Shown: positions 8,088 through 16,216 of the stretch, piece after piece
Layout: each line of letters begins with the position of its first letter
Numbering within the stretch: the stretch's first letter is position 1
Assembly (NCBI GenBank): GCA_019931185.1
Contig: JAINDK010000073.1
Location: forward strand, 1-45,416
Reading direction: 5' to 3'
DNA: 45,416 nt
Source of the DNA: Bryobacter sp. CoA8 C33
GTDB lineage: Bacteria; Acidobacteriota; Terriglobia; Bryobacterales; Bryobacteraceae
Translations under genes and position numbers: made by a program
The notes under the pieces: generated by a model
The model's input: the letters and a program-made list of their open reading frames with translations, nothing else
What the model was told of the DNA's origin: nothing
Databases searched by the model: none

Positions 8088-8123
8088 GGTGACGGGCGCC
8101 ACACCTCGCCCGTCACCTTTTTT
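8088..8123 (+). terminator. Rho-independent terminator after the PEP-CTERM gene
   Basis: GGTGACGGGCG (8088-8098) pairs perfectly over 11 bp with CGCCCGTCACC (8107-8117) around an 8-base loop, followed by TTTTTT (8118-8123). It starts 8 bases after the stop at 8079. The convergent hydrolase gene ends inside its right arm (stop at 8113-8115). Confidence 0.92.
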
Positions 8124-9122
8124 GCCCCACGTCCTCCAACACCAGCCGCACAATCGCCTCCAGCAGCGCCCCCCGCGGCCACTCGTTCCCCTTCGACATC
8201 GCCCCCATCTTCGACTTCTCCAGCGGCAGCGCCAGCGCAAAGTGATCGCTCCGTGCCCCGCCCAGCAGCTTCGACTCCGGCACAATCGCATCCATCTTCG
8301 CCAGCTGCCCGTCGTTCTCCCGGTCGAACGAGTTCATGATCGACCACGTCTTCTTCATCGCCCCGCTCAACTTCGCCTCCTCCGCCACCGCCCACATCGA
8401 ATACGTCGGCACGAACGGATGCGGATACTGCGTCAGGAACCGCGACCGCACCTCGCGCTTCAAGCTCGCCATCCCCGCCTCCATCGCCCCCTTGCACCCG
8501 GCCTTGTCATTGCCCTTCGACATATAGCGGTCGAGAATCGAGGGCAGTGTGTCCGCCACCGGCGAACCCCCGCTCGCCCCCGCCACCGACACAAACGCCG
8601 CCACCATCGGCCGCACCTCCGGATTCGTCGCCAGCATCACCTGAATGTCCGGCGTCCCCTTGCTGTACCCAACCAGCAAATACGGCCGCTTGTCCGTCTT
8701 CGTCTTCTCCCGCAAATACGCCGCGATCTCCTTCGCGTTGTCCTCGCTCGAATTGTTCGGTACGCTCAACCGCTCCACCGTCAGCCCCATCTGCTTCAAC
8801 GCCGCCTGCCCCTCCGCAAACGCCGGCGCATCTGAAGCGCACGTGTTGAAGAACCCCGGCACAATCAAGATCCGCGTCGTGGTCGGAATCTTTCCGAGCG
8901 CCACATCCTCCCGCCCCTCTGTCTTCAAATACTCTTCACACCCGCCCCAGTTCCCCCCGTCTGGATTCCGCTGCTTCCGCACCGAGCAGAACGGGTCCGC
9001 AAACGCCTTCGACAAATCCGCTCCCGCATCCGGCTCGAGCCAGATCAGCAGCGTACCCCGTCGGAGGTGAACTCCTGCCCGCGCGCCGTCCTCGCCTTCG
9101 TGGTCGGATCCTTCGGCGTCAT
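8113..9122 (-). CDS. Alpha/beta-hydrolase-like protein, apparent frameshift near the 5' end
   Basis: The main open stretch (8113-9015, 300 residues from a TTG) has an alpha/beta-hydrolase look. A RILIVPGFFNTC strand comes first, then the nucleophile elbow LLVGYSKGTPD (G-x-S-x-G), and a late ARSDHFALAL block that could supply the His. Reading further upstream in this frame gives RGTLLIWLEPDAGADLSKAF, which looks genuine. Beyond that the sensible reading switches to another frame, MTPKDPTTKARTARGQEFTSD, starting at an ATG at 9122-9120. The switch is at the run of four C (9056-9059). The gene therefore probably starts at 9122 with a one-base indel, either real or a sequencing error. Substrate unknown; no signal peptide is clear. 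Confidence 0.6.
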
Positions 9123-9284
9123 CTACTCCGTCTTCACCACAACCCTCACCTCCCGCAAACTCTGCGCAATAAACTCCCGCTCCCCATCCGTGTTCGGATC
9201 GATCCGGTGCGTCACCTTCCCATTCCTCTGGTCCCGGTCAAACCCCAAATGGTGCGTCCCCGCCCTTATCCGAGCCGGCCGCAT
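9123..9284 (-). CDS. Small hypothetical protein (53 residues) before the hydrolase
   Basis: ATG at 9284 opens 53 codons ending in TAG at 9125-9123, immediately followed by the ATG of the hydrolase frame (TAG-ATG). The product is charged, with HHLGFDRDQRNGKVTHRI, then DPNTDGEREFIAQSL and VRVVVKTE, and reads more like protein than the C-rich antisense ORFs nearby. It could be an independent small gene translationally coupled to the hydrolase, or the decayed 5' part of a longer gene. No family recognised. Confidence 0.35.
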   Translation of the reverse strand: MRPARIRAGTHHLGFDRDQRNGKVTHRIDPNTDGEREFIAQSLREVRVVVKTE

Positions 9285-9392
9285 GAGACCCCGGCATCTC
9301 GGCCTTTCCGAGCGGTCCTGCATCAGCACTTCCGCTCTGCCTGTCTCTATACTCAAAATTCTCCCGCCGCTGCTTCTCTTCCACTGCTCTGC

Positions 9393-9398
9393 TACCAT
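9393..9398 (+). promoter_or_regulatory. Candidate -10 element (TACCAT) before the VanZ-like gene
   Basis: TACCAT is followed by six bases and the ATG at 9405, the leaderless layout seen elsewhere in the window. No Shine-Dalgarno lies between. Confidence 0.35.
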
Positions 9399-9404
9399 AA
9401 CGCG

Positions 9405-10232
9405 ATGGTTCCTATGTCGTTCCAAGCCTCCTTCCGCTGGGCCTGCATCGCCATTTACGTCGCCTATGTCGTAACTCAGCACGAAAACGTACAGGTCTTC
9501 CTCGCTCCCATCGCTCTTCGCATTGGTCGGCCTTTGTTCTATGCGATTTTTGGCGTGTTCTCCATTTTTCTTGTTCTTCTTGCCTGCCTGAGCTTTTGGC
9601 GCTCTTCCGCTGTTAGTGCCGCCCGCCACTCTCTTCGCCGCCACTGGGCAGCCGCCCTCGCCGCCACCCTCTCCGTCGTTATCTTATTGACTGTCAATAA
9701 CTCTGAGTTCGTTCACTTCCCCCAATACTTCATTCTTGCTTTCCTCTTGTTTCCCTTCGCCACCTCCGTCGGAGAAACCGTAGCCTGGTGTACTCTCACC
9801 GGCCTGCTCGACGAAGGCTATCAATACTTTGTCATCCACCCCAATTGGGGAGTCCCTTGGGATTTCAACGACGTCACTCTTGATGTTTGCGGCGGCTGGC
9901 TCGGCGCCATCTGGTGTGCCTCCCGCTGTGCGGCTCACAAAGTCCCCAATCCCGATTGGTGGCGTAAGCCCGGCCTTGTTACCTTTTTCACTTCCCTCGC
10001 CACCCTCCCCCTGCTTGTCGCCCTCGGCAAGATTCAGCTCTACGAAAACAAGAACTACGTCGGTTGGTGGTTCGCCTTGAGCCGCCTGAATTACAACGGC
10101 TTCTGGTTCTTCGATGAAACCTGGGGCCCTCGCACCATCCATCTTCTCTCCCCGGTCGAAGGCCCAGTGCTCCTGTTCGCCTTTGTTCTTGCCTCTTCGC
10201 GGATCGACCGCAACTATCGATTCTCCCGATGA
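9405..10232 (+). CDS. VanZ-like integral membrane protein
   Basis: 275 residues from ATG 9405; the frame is open further upstream but without protein-like content. Several membrane helices are visible (about residues 9-25, 43-62, 84-101 and 110-128). The block LLDEGYQYFVIHPNWG followed by DFNDVTLDVCGGWLGA carries the E-x-x-Q, D-x-x-D and C/N-x-x-G pattern of the VanZ superfamily. VanZ relatives are small membrane proteins linked to cell-envelope lipids and teicoplanin tolerance; their chemistry is not settled. The stop overlaps the STT3 start by four bases (ATGA), so the pair is co-translated. A lipid-carrier or glycosylation accessory role is inferred from that coupling only. Confidence 0.7.
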   Translation: MVPMSFQASFRWACIAIYVAYVVTQHENVQVFLAPIALRIGRPLFYAIFGVFSIFLVLLACLSFWRSSAVSAARHSLRRHWAAALAATLSVVILLTVNNSEFVHFPQYFILAFLLFPFATSVGETVAWCTLTGLLDEGYQYFVIHPNWGVPWDFNDVTLDVCGGWLGAIWCASRCAAHKVPNPDWWRKPGLVTFFTSLATLPLLVALGKIQLYENKNYVGWWFALSRLNYNGFWFFDETWGPRTIHLLSPVEGPVLLFAFVLASSRIDRNYRFSR

Positions 10233-12217
10233 ACCGCTATTTCCATTGGTGGGCCACCCTATTCATCGCCTTCGCCGCCGCTCTCTTTTTCCGTGCCGGT
10301 CTCCCCTTCCCTTTTGTTTTCACCATCGACGGCGTCACCCTTCAGGAAAATGATGCCTGGTACCACATGCGCCTCATTGAGGGCTTTCTGTCCGGTATTC
10401 CCGCCTTCACCCTAACCGACCCTCACGCCTCCTTTCCCGGCCCTCAGCGCGTCGATGTCGGCCCGCTTCTCGACCTGCTTGTTGTCTCCTTCCATAAACT
10501 CACCGGCGTCGATCCCTGGATCGCCGCCGCCTGGTGTCCCGTCGTACTTTGGCTCGCCATTCTAGCCGTTCTCGCCGCTCTCGCCGTCCGTCTGTTTTCC
10601 CCCCTTCATGCTCTGCTCGCCCTCACCATCTCCTGCCTGCTCGGCGGCAACTTCCTTCGCGTCACCAGTCTCGGCTTTCATGACCATCATGTCCTCGAGA
10701 TTCTTCTCTACCTCCTCATTCTCCTTACCCTCCCCCACAGCCGCTTCTGGTTGTCCGCCCTTTGCCTCTGGCTTTACCTCATCACCTTTCTCGGCGGCGC
10801 TCTGCTCGTCGCATTTCTCCTGCTTTGGCGCCTCCTCACTCCTTCCGCTCCCAACCTCTGGCGCACCTACGCTCTCACTCTCCTTTTGCTCCTCCCTTTC
10901 CACAACACCCTCTGGGTCAACTACTCGCTCGCCGCGGTCCTCCTTGCCCTGCTCCTGGAACTCATGCATTTAGTCCTCAAACGACCGCGCCATCGCCACG
11001 TCCTCATCGCCCTCGCAATCATCCCCTTGCTTGCCGCCGCCAATCACTTCGGCGTCTTTCATCTCGCCCTCCACTTCTCCTCAAACCGCGCTGCCTCCAC
11101 CATCAACGAGATGCAACATCTCCAGCCTTCCCATGTTTGGCAGTTCTTCGGCATCTTCGCCGCCACCGCTCTCGCCGGTCTTGCCCGCTTCATCACCACT
11201 CCTTCGCCTGCCCTGCGGCTCCTTATCATCACTGCCACGGGATTCCTGCTCGCCAGCCTTTTCCAACTCCGCTTTGCCTATTACTTATCCGCACCCGTGG
11301 CCCTGCTCTCCGCCGCCGTCCTCATTCCGCTTTTCCAACGGTTGCCCAAACCCTTCGAACTCGCAGCGCCCCCTCTCGTGCTTGTCCTATCCTCCCCCAC
11401 GCTCATTTACTCCTATGGCCTTAACTCTCAAAACTACGGCTACACCGCCGAATGGCGTGACGTCTTCTCTTGGCTCCGTGCCAATACCCCTCCCCCGCTA
11501 CCTCCCTCCGCGTCGTACCCTCTTCTGCTCCCCTTTCAACCGAACTACCATGCTTCCCCTGCCGCCTACGGCATCCTCATCTGGTGGGACTTCGGCTACG
11601 GTCTCACGACTCTCGCCCATCGCATCCCTTTCACGAACCCAACCCAGCGCAACGCCGCCCTCGCCGCCCAAACTCTTCTTACCTCTTCTCCCGAAACCTT
11701 CCATTCCCTGCTTCGCGCTCACAACCTTCCATACGCCATCCTCAACGATTCACTCCTCCTTATGCCCCAGCCAGGCGGCGGAACCCGAGGTATGTTCCAT
11801 GATCTTGTCTCCTGGGCTGGCTACGATCCCAAAACCTTCTTTGAAACACTCTCTTACCGCAAACCCGACGGCTCTCTTGCGCCACTCACTGTGTTCTATC
11901 CCGCCTATTACCAGACTGCCGCCGTGCGGCTCACCGTATTTGGTACCGGCCCTTATTTGCCGCGCACGGGCATCTGCACCGCCTCCCGTCAAGCCACCAT
12001 CCTCTCGAATCTGGAATGCTTCAACAGTCCGGACGCCGCCGCCGCCAGCCTCGCCATTCTGCCCAATGGCATCCTCTTCGGCATGGATTCCATCCACTCC
12101 CCCGTGCCGCTCCCCGCTTGGCCCCGTCTCCAATCCGTTTACCTCTCCCGTGAGAAAATTGCCTTCCTCGCCGGCCGCTTTGTACCTGCCATCACCGTCT
12201 ACAAACGCCTTGACTGA
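10229..12217 (+). CDS. STT3-family oligosaccharyltransferase-like membrane protein
   Basis: 662 residues with about a dozen N-terminal membrane helices and a C-terminal soluble part, the GT-C layout of STT3/AglB/PglB. Three family signatures are visible. The first external-loop motif is ENDAWYHMRLIE with Asp42. The second is GFHDHHVLE with Asp152 and Glu157. The third is the WWDFG block at residues 452-456 (family WWDxG), followed by RIPFTNPTQRN as in archaeal AglB. STT3 enzymes move a lipid-linked oligosaccharide to Asn in N-x-S/T sequons on the outer face of the membrane. Bacterial examples are best known in Campylobacter and relatives, so the copy here is notable. It is co-translated with the VanZ-like gene. 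The glycan donor pathway is not in the window, so activity is inferred. Confidence 0.78.
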   Translation: MNRYFHWWATLFIAFAAALFFRAGLPFPFVFTIDGVTLQENDAWYHMRLIEGFLSGIPAFTLTDPHASFPGPQRVDVGPLLDLLVVSFHKLTGVDPWIAAAWCPVVLWLAILAVLAALAVRLFSPLHALLALTISCLLGGNFLRVTSLGFHDHHVLEILLYLLILLTLPHSRFWLSALCLWLYLITFLGGALLVAFLLLWRLLTPSAPNLWRTYALTLLLLLPFHNTLWVNYSLAAVLLALLLELMHLVLKRPRHRHVLIALAIIPLLAAANHFGVFHLALHFSSNRAASTINEMQHLQPSHVWQFFGIFAATALAGLARFITTPSPALRLLIITATGFLLASLFQLRFAYYLSAPVALLSAAVLIPLFQRLPKPFELAAPPLVLVLSSPTLIYSYGLNSQNYGYTAEWRDVFSWLRANTPPPLPPSASYPLLLPFQPNYHASPAAYGILIWWDFGYGLTTLAHRIPFTNPTQRNAALAAQTLLTSSPETFHSLLRAHNLPYAILNDSLLLMPQPGGGTRGMFHDLVSWAGYDPKTFFETLSYRKPDGSLAPLTVFYPAYYQTAAVRLTVFGTGPYLPRTGICTASRQATILSNLECFNSPDAAAASLAILPNGILFGMDSIHSPVPLPAWPRLQSVYLSREKIAFLAGRFVPAITVYKRLD

Positions 12218-12257
12218 CGCCTCTCTCTTTCCGTCTTGATTTCTCATTCCTTCCAGG

Positions 12258-12277
12258 CAATCATGGAGTCATGATTG
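12258..12277. repeat. Perfect inverted repeat after the STT3 gene
   Basis: CAATCATG (12258-12265) and CATGATTG (12270-12277) form an 8-bp stem with a GAGT loop, 40 bases after the STT3 stop. It is followed by a T-rich but interrupted TCTTGGTTTTC. It may be a weak terminator or an operator; the ATG of the following small ORF lies in its right arm. Confidence 0.5.
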
Positions 12278-12591
12278 TCTTGGTTTTCTTTCTCACCCTT
12301 GACCAAGGTACAACCCAGACAGCACCATTGCCGAACCCTTACGGTCCCGGTCTTCGTTCTCCCGCCCCTCCTTCCGCGTCCCCTCTCCCGGCTCGTACGT
12401 TCCAACGCCGAGGTTTCCCCGGGCCCGCACTCTGGCTCCAAACCGCTGCCGGGGCCTCCGTTTCAAGTCAACCTCCCCCAGCCGCGCAATCTGCAGCCCC
12501 TCCGGCTCAGCCTAACCCTCTCAAGGACTTGGTGATCAGCCCGGTTTACGAAAAAGAAAAACATTCACCAAAATTGATCGAAATTCCCTGA
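12271..12591 (+). CDS. Hypothetical Pro-rich small protein (106 residues), uncertain
   Basis: The frame starts at an ATG inside the inverted repeat at 12270-12277. It encodes a hydrophobic start (MIVLVFFLTLD), a Pro/Ala/Ser-rich middle, and a charged end (NPLKDLVISPVYEKEKHS, then PKLIEIP). The end looks like genuine protein; the middle is like the many spurious C-rich frames of the window. No ribosome-binding site is evident and no family recognised. Apart from this candidate, 12218-12620 holds no gene. Confidence 0.3.
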   Translation: MIVLVFFLTLDQGTTQTAPLPNPYGPGLRSPAPPSASPLPARTFQRRGFPGPALWLQTAAGASVSSQPPPAAQSAAPPAQPNPLKDLVISPVYEKEKHSPKLIEIP

Positions 12592-12620
12592 TCGCCAATC
12601 CTTTTCCCCGCCTGCCATCG

Positions 12621-14030
12621 CTACTCGCAACGCACCCCCTCTCCCCGCTCTGGAATCATTACCTCCACCCCATATGTCGCTTCAATCGCCTTCTTCAATG
12701 CTTCCTGCTGCCGCGCCTCCCCATGCACCAGAAAGATCTTCTTCAGGCCCCCCGCGATCGGCTTCAGCCATCCCAACAGCTCCCGCTGGTCGGCGTGCCC
12801 CGATAACTCGTTGATCTTCGCCACCTCGGCCCGCAACCGGTACATCTCCCCGAAAATCGGCACCTCCGGCCACTTATCGAGGATCTTCCGCCCCAACGTG
12901 TTCTCTGCCTGGAAGCCCGTAATCAGAATCGTATTCCGCGGATCCGATACCGTGTTGCGCAGATGATGAATCACCCTCCCGGCCTCGCACATCCCGCTCG
13001 CGCTGATAATCAGCATCGGCCCCCGCAGCCCATTCAGCGCCTTCGAGTCATTCACGTCCCGGATATAGCGCAGCCGCGAGAATCCGAATACATCCCCATC
13101 GGCGTCATCCCGCAGCATTTTCGCCGTCTCCTCGTCAAACAGATTGCTGTACTTGCGGAACGTCTCCGTCACGTTCACCGCCAGTGGCGAATCCACAAAC
13201 ACCGGTATGTTCGGAATCCTCCCCTCATGGATCAGCTCATGCAGCAACAACACCAACTGCTGCGTCCGGCCCACCGCGAACGCCGGCGCCACGATCTTTC
13301 CCCCTCGCGCCGCCGTCCGGTTCACAATATCCGCCAGCTTGTCGAGCACAGCCCCCTCGTCCTGGTGCAGCCGGTCGCCATAAGTCGACTCCATGATCAG
13401 GTAATCGCAAGCCGGCATCGGTTGCGGATCGCGGATAATCGGCAACTTCGCCCGCCCAATATCCCCGCTGAAGCCCAGCCTCACCCGCCCGTCATCAAGC
13501 ACCATCGACACACTCCCCAGCATGTGCCCCGCCTCCACCGTCTCCACCTTCAACCCCCGCTCCAGATCCATCCTGCCGTGCATCGGCAGCGGCGCGAACA
13601 ACTCGAGCGCCCGCTTGGCGTCATCCTGCGTGTACAGCGGCTCCACCACCGGCTCATCGTAGTCATCGAGCACATGCCGCCGCCTCTCCCGACGCCGCAT
13701 CAGAAATTCCGCGTCCCGCTCCTGCAAATAGGCGCTATCCATCAACATCGCCCGGCATAGATCCTGCGTCGCCTCCGTCGCGTGCACCGGCCCGCGAAAT
13801 CCCTGCTTCACCAGATTCGGCAGATTCCCACTATGGTCGATGTGCGCATGGCTCAACAGCACTCGGTCTACCTCCCCTGGATCGAACCCGAAACAGCAAT
13901 TCCGGTCCCGCGCCTCCGCGCGCCGGCCTTGAAACAATCCACAATCGAGCAGCACCCGCCGCCCCCCCTGCTGCACCTCATGCAAAGATCCCGTCACCGT
14001 GCGTGTGGCGCCCCAAAAATGAATTTCCAT
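12621..14030 (-). CDS. MBL-fold beta-CASP RNA metallo-hydrolase
   Basis: 469 residues. The metallo-beta-lactamase motif LLSHAHIDHSGNLP supplies the H-x-H-x-DH zinc ligands, with later ligands in AGHMLGS and FSGDIGR. The beta-CASP part carries the ESTYGDR block, AFAVGRTQQ, FVDSPLA, ISASGMCEAGRV and the final ELSGHADQ and LVHGE motifs. These are typical of the YSH1/CPSF73-like exonuclease group (COG1236). The likely role is processing or degradation of RNA in the cytoplasm. The start at 14030 (MEIHFWGATRTVTGS) was chosen because the family begins here; the frame is open 12 codons further. The divergent peptidase gene starts only 17-26 bases away. Confidence 0.9.
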   Translation of the reverse strand: MEIHFWGATRTVTGSLHEVQQGGRRVLLDCGLFQGRRAEARDRNCCFGFDPGEVDRVLLSHAHIDHSGNLPNLVKQGFRGPVHATEATQDLCRAMLMDSAYLQERDAEFLMRRRERRRHVLDDYDEPVVEPLYTQDDAKRALELFAPLPMHGRMDLERGLKVETVEAGHMLGSVSMVLDDGRVRLGFSGDIGRAKLPIIRDPQPMPACDYLIMESTYGDRLHQDEGAVLDKLADIVNRTAARGGKIVAPAFAVGRTQQLVLLLHELIHEGRIPNIPVFVDSPLAVNVTETFRKYSNLFDEETAKMLRDDADGDVFGFSRLRYIRDVNDSKALNGLRGPMLIISASGMCEAGRVIHHLRNTVSDPRNTILITGFQAENTLGRKILDKWPEVPIFGEMYRLRAEVAKINELSGHADQRELLGWLKPIAGGLKKIFLVHGEARQQEALKKAIEATYGVEVMIPERGEGVRCE

Positions 14031-14056
14031 GGATAATGACAAACTATATGTTATCG

Positions 14057-16216
14057 ATGACTTCACTCGGTAGACTTTCCCTCGCCCTGGCCCTCTCGCT
14101 GCCCCTCGCCGCGCAAAAGAAACCGGTCACCCTCGATTCCCTCAAACAACGCCCCGCCGCCGAATCCGCTCTCTCCCCCATCTGGGCTCCCAACGGCTAC
14201 CAGTTCGCCTACCTCAAGTCCGGCGACCTCCACCTTTACGATTGCCGCGCCCGATCGAGCAAGGTCATCTTCCCAAAACTCTCCTCCCTCGCCGAGCAGG
14301 CCATCCAGGACTCCCGCCCCGAAGGCGCCTTCAACTGGCAAAACCGCCGCGTCTCCGAACAACGAATCCAGTGGGCCCCCGACTCCTCCGCCCTTCTCGT
14401 CCTCGAAGGCGGCGACCTCTTCTGGCTCACCCCCGGCAATTCCCACGTCAAACAACTCACCCGCACCGAGGCCACTGAAGCCGACCCCAAACTCTCCCCC
14501 GACGGCCTTAAGGTCTCCTACCGCATCGGCAACGATCTCTACTTCCTCGATATCGCCTCCTCCCTATCGAAACGCCTCACCTTCGACGGCTCCGAAACCC
14601 TGCTGAACGGCAAACTCGACTGGGTCTACCCCGAAGAACTCGACCTGTCCACCGCCCACTGGTGGAGCCCCGATTCCGCCCGCATCGCCTACCTTCAATT
14701 CGATATCTCCAAGGTCATGGTCTACCCCCAGGCAGACCTCATCAAAACCCCAGCCCTGCTCGAACCCGAACGCTACCCCCAGGCCGGTACCCCCAACTCC
14801 GACGTCCGCCTCGGCATCGTCGGCCTCGATTCCCCCAAATCTCGCTGGATGAACTTCGGCGAAACCCGCGACTACCTCCTCGCCCGCGTCCACTGGCTCG
14901 ACCCCCGCGAAGTCGCCGTCCAACGCTTCAGCCGCGTTCAGGACAAAATGGAATTCCTCTCCGCCGATTGGGAAACCCGCCAGGTCCGCCGCGTCTTCGC
15001 CGAATCCGATCCCTTCTGGCTCAATGTCCACTCCCTCACCCGCTTCGACCCCCACCGCAAACAAATGCTCTGGGCCAGTGAGCGCTCTGGCTTTCGCCAC
15101 CTCTACCTCGCCACCTACGACGGCAAACTGGAACAGATTACCCGTGGCGATTGGGAGGTCTCAGACCTCGCCGGCATCAACTTCGAAAACAAAACCCTCT
15201 TCTACACCTCCACCGAGGCAAGCCCCCTCGAGCGCCACCTCTACTCCATCTCCCTCGACGGCAAGAACAAGAAACGCCTCACCACCGAACCCGGCACCCA
15301 CACCATCTCCATGAGCCCCACCGCCGAGTTCTACACCGCGACCCACTCCGCCATCAACCAGCCCCCCCGCCAAACTCTCCACTCCACCGACGGCGCCACC
15401 CTCGCCGAACTCACCCCCCGCAACACAAAAATCCTCGACGAGCACGACATCCTCCCCACCGAATTCCTCTCCTTCAAGGCTCCGGACGGCGCCACTCTCA
15501 TGGCCCGTCTCATCAAGCCCAAAAACTTTAAAACCGGGCAAAAATACCCCGCTATCGTTTCCGTCTACGGCGGACCCCATTCCCAAAACATCCGCAATCT
15601 CTGGACGGGCGGCCTCAACCTCGACCAGGTCCTCGCCCACCGCGGCTACGTCATCTGGCAGGTCGACAATCGCGGCTCCTCCGGACGCGGCCACCTCTGG
15701 GAATCCAAACTCTACCGCAAATTCGGCGCCATCGAAGTCGCCGACCAGAAAGCTGGCATCGAACACCTCACCAGTCTCGGCTTCGTCGACCCCGCCCGCA
15801 TCGGTATGCACGGCTGGAGCTACGGCGGCTACATGACCCTTAACACCATGCTCTCCGAGCCCAAGCTCATCCGCGCCGGCATCTCCGGCGCCCCCGTCAC
15901 CAACTGGCTCCTCTACGACACCATCTACACGGAACGCTACCTAGGCACCCCACAGGATAACGAACAGGGCTACCGTGACTCTTCCCCCCTCCACAAGGCC
16001 GCCAGCCTCGAGGGCAAACTCATGCTCGTCCACAACTTCGGCGACGACAACGTCCTGTTCCAGAACATGCTCCAGATGACCGACGCCCTCCAGCGCGCCG
16101 GCAAGCACTTCGAACTCAGCATCTACCCGCAAAAAACCCACGGCGTAACGGGTCCCGCCCGCAACCACTTAAACGAAGCGATGGTCGACTTCTTTGAACG
16201 CCACCTGGGTCGATAA
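14057..16216 (+). CDS. Dipeptidyl-peptidase IV-type serine peptidase (S9)
   Basis: 719 residues from ATG 14057; ATG 14048 is equally possible. A signal peptide (SLGRLSLALALSLPLAA) indicates export. An eight-bladed beta-propeller-like DPPIV N-terminal region follows, with ALSPIWAPNGYQFAYL, LDWVYPEEL (the substrate-binding double-Glu) and STAHWWSPDSARIAYL. The C-terminal S9 catalytic domain has HGWSYGGYMT with Ser588, NFGDDNVLFQN with Asp663 and KTHGV with His695. The enzyme releases X-Pro or X-Ala dipeptides from peptides, giving small peptides that the POT transporter encoded later in the window could import (inference). The last 23 bases overlap the next gene. Confidence 0.93.
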   Translation: MTSLGRLSLALALSLPLAAQKKPVTLDSLKQRPAAESALSPIWAPNGYQFAYLKSGDLHLYDCRARSSKVIFPKLSSLAEQAIQDSRPEGAFNWQNRRVSEQRIQWAPDSSALLVLEGGDLFWLTPGNSHVKQLTRTEATEADPKLSPDGLKVSYRIGNDLYFLDIASSLSKRLTFDGSETLLNGKLDWVYPEELDLSTAHWWSPDSARIAYLQFDISKVMVYPQADLIKTPALLEPERYPQAGTPNSDVRLGIVGLDSPKSRWMNFGETRDYLLARVHWLDPREVAVQRFSRVQDKMEFLSADWETRQVRRVFAESDPFWLNVHSLTRFDPHRKQMLWASERSGFRHLYLATYDGKLEQITRGDWEVSDLAGINFENKTLFYTSTEASPLERHLYSISLDGKNKKRLTTEPGTHTISMSPTAEFYTATHSAINQPPRQTLHSTDGATLAELTPRNTKILDEHDILPTEFLSFKAPDGATLMARLIKPKNFKTGQKYPAIVSVYGGPHSQNIRNLWTGGLNLDQVLAHRGYVIWQVDNRGSSGRGHLWESKLYRKFGAIEVADQKAGIEHLTSLGFVDPARIGMHGWSYGGYMTLNTMLSEPKLIRAGISGAPVTNWLLYDTIYTERYLGTPQDNEQGYRDSSPLHKAASLEGKLMLVHNFGDDNVLFQNMLQMTDALQRAGKHFELSIYPQKTHGVTGPARNHLNEAMVDFFERHLGR

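Noticed and set aside
8088-8123. Use of the hairpin as a bidirectional terminator for the hydrolase gene
   Set aside because: On the minus strand the stem is followed by GTTGAGCG with no T-run.
9285-9644. Upstream extension of the small ORF before the hydrolase to 173 codons
   Set aside because: It would run antisense through the VanZ-like gene and its text there is a low-complexity shadow.
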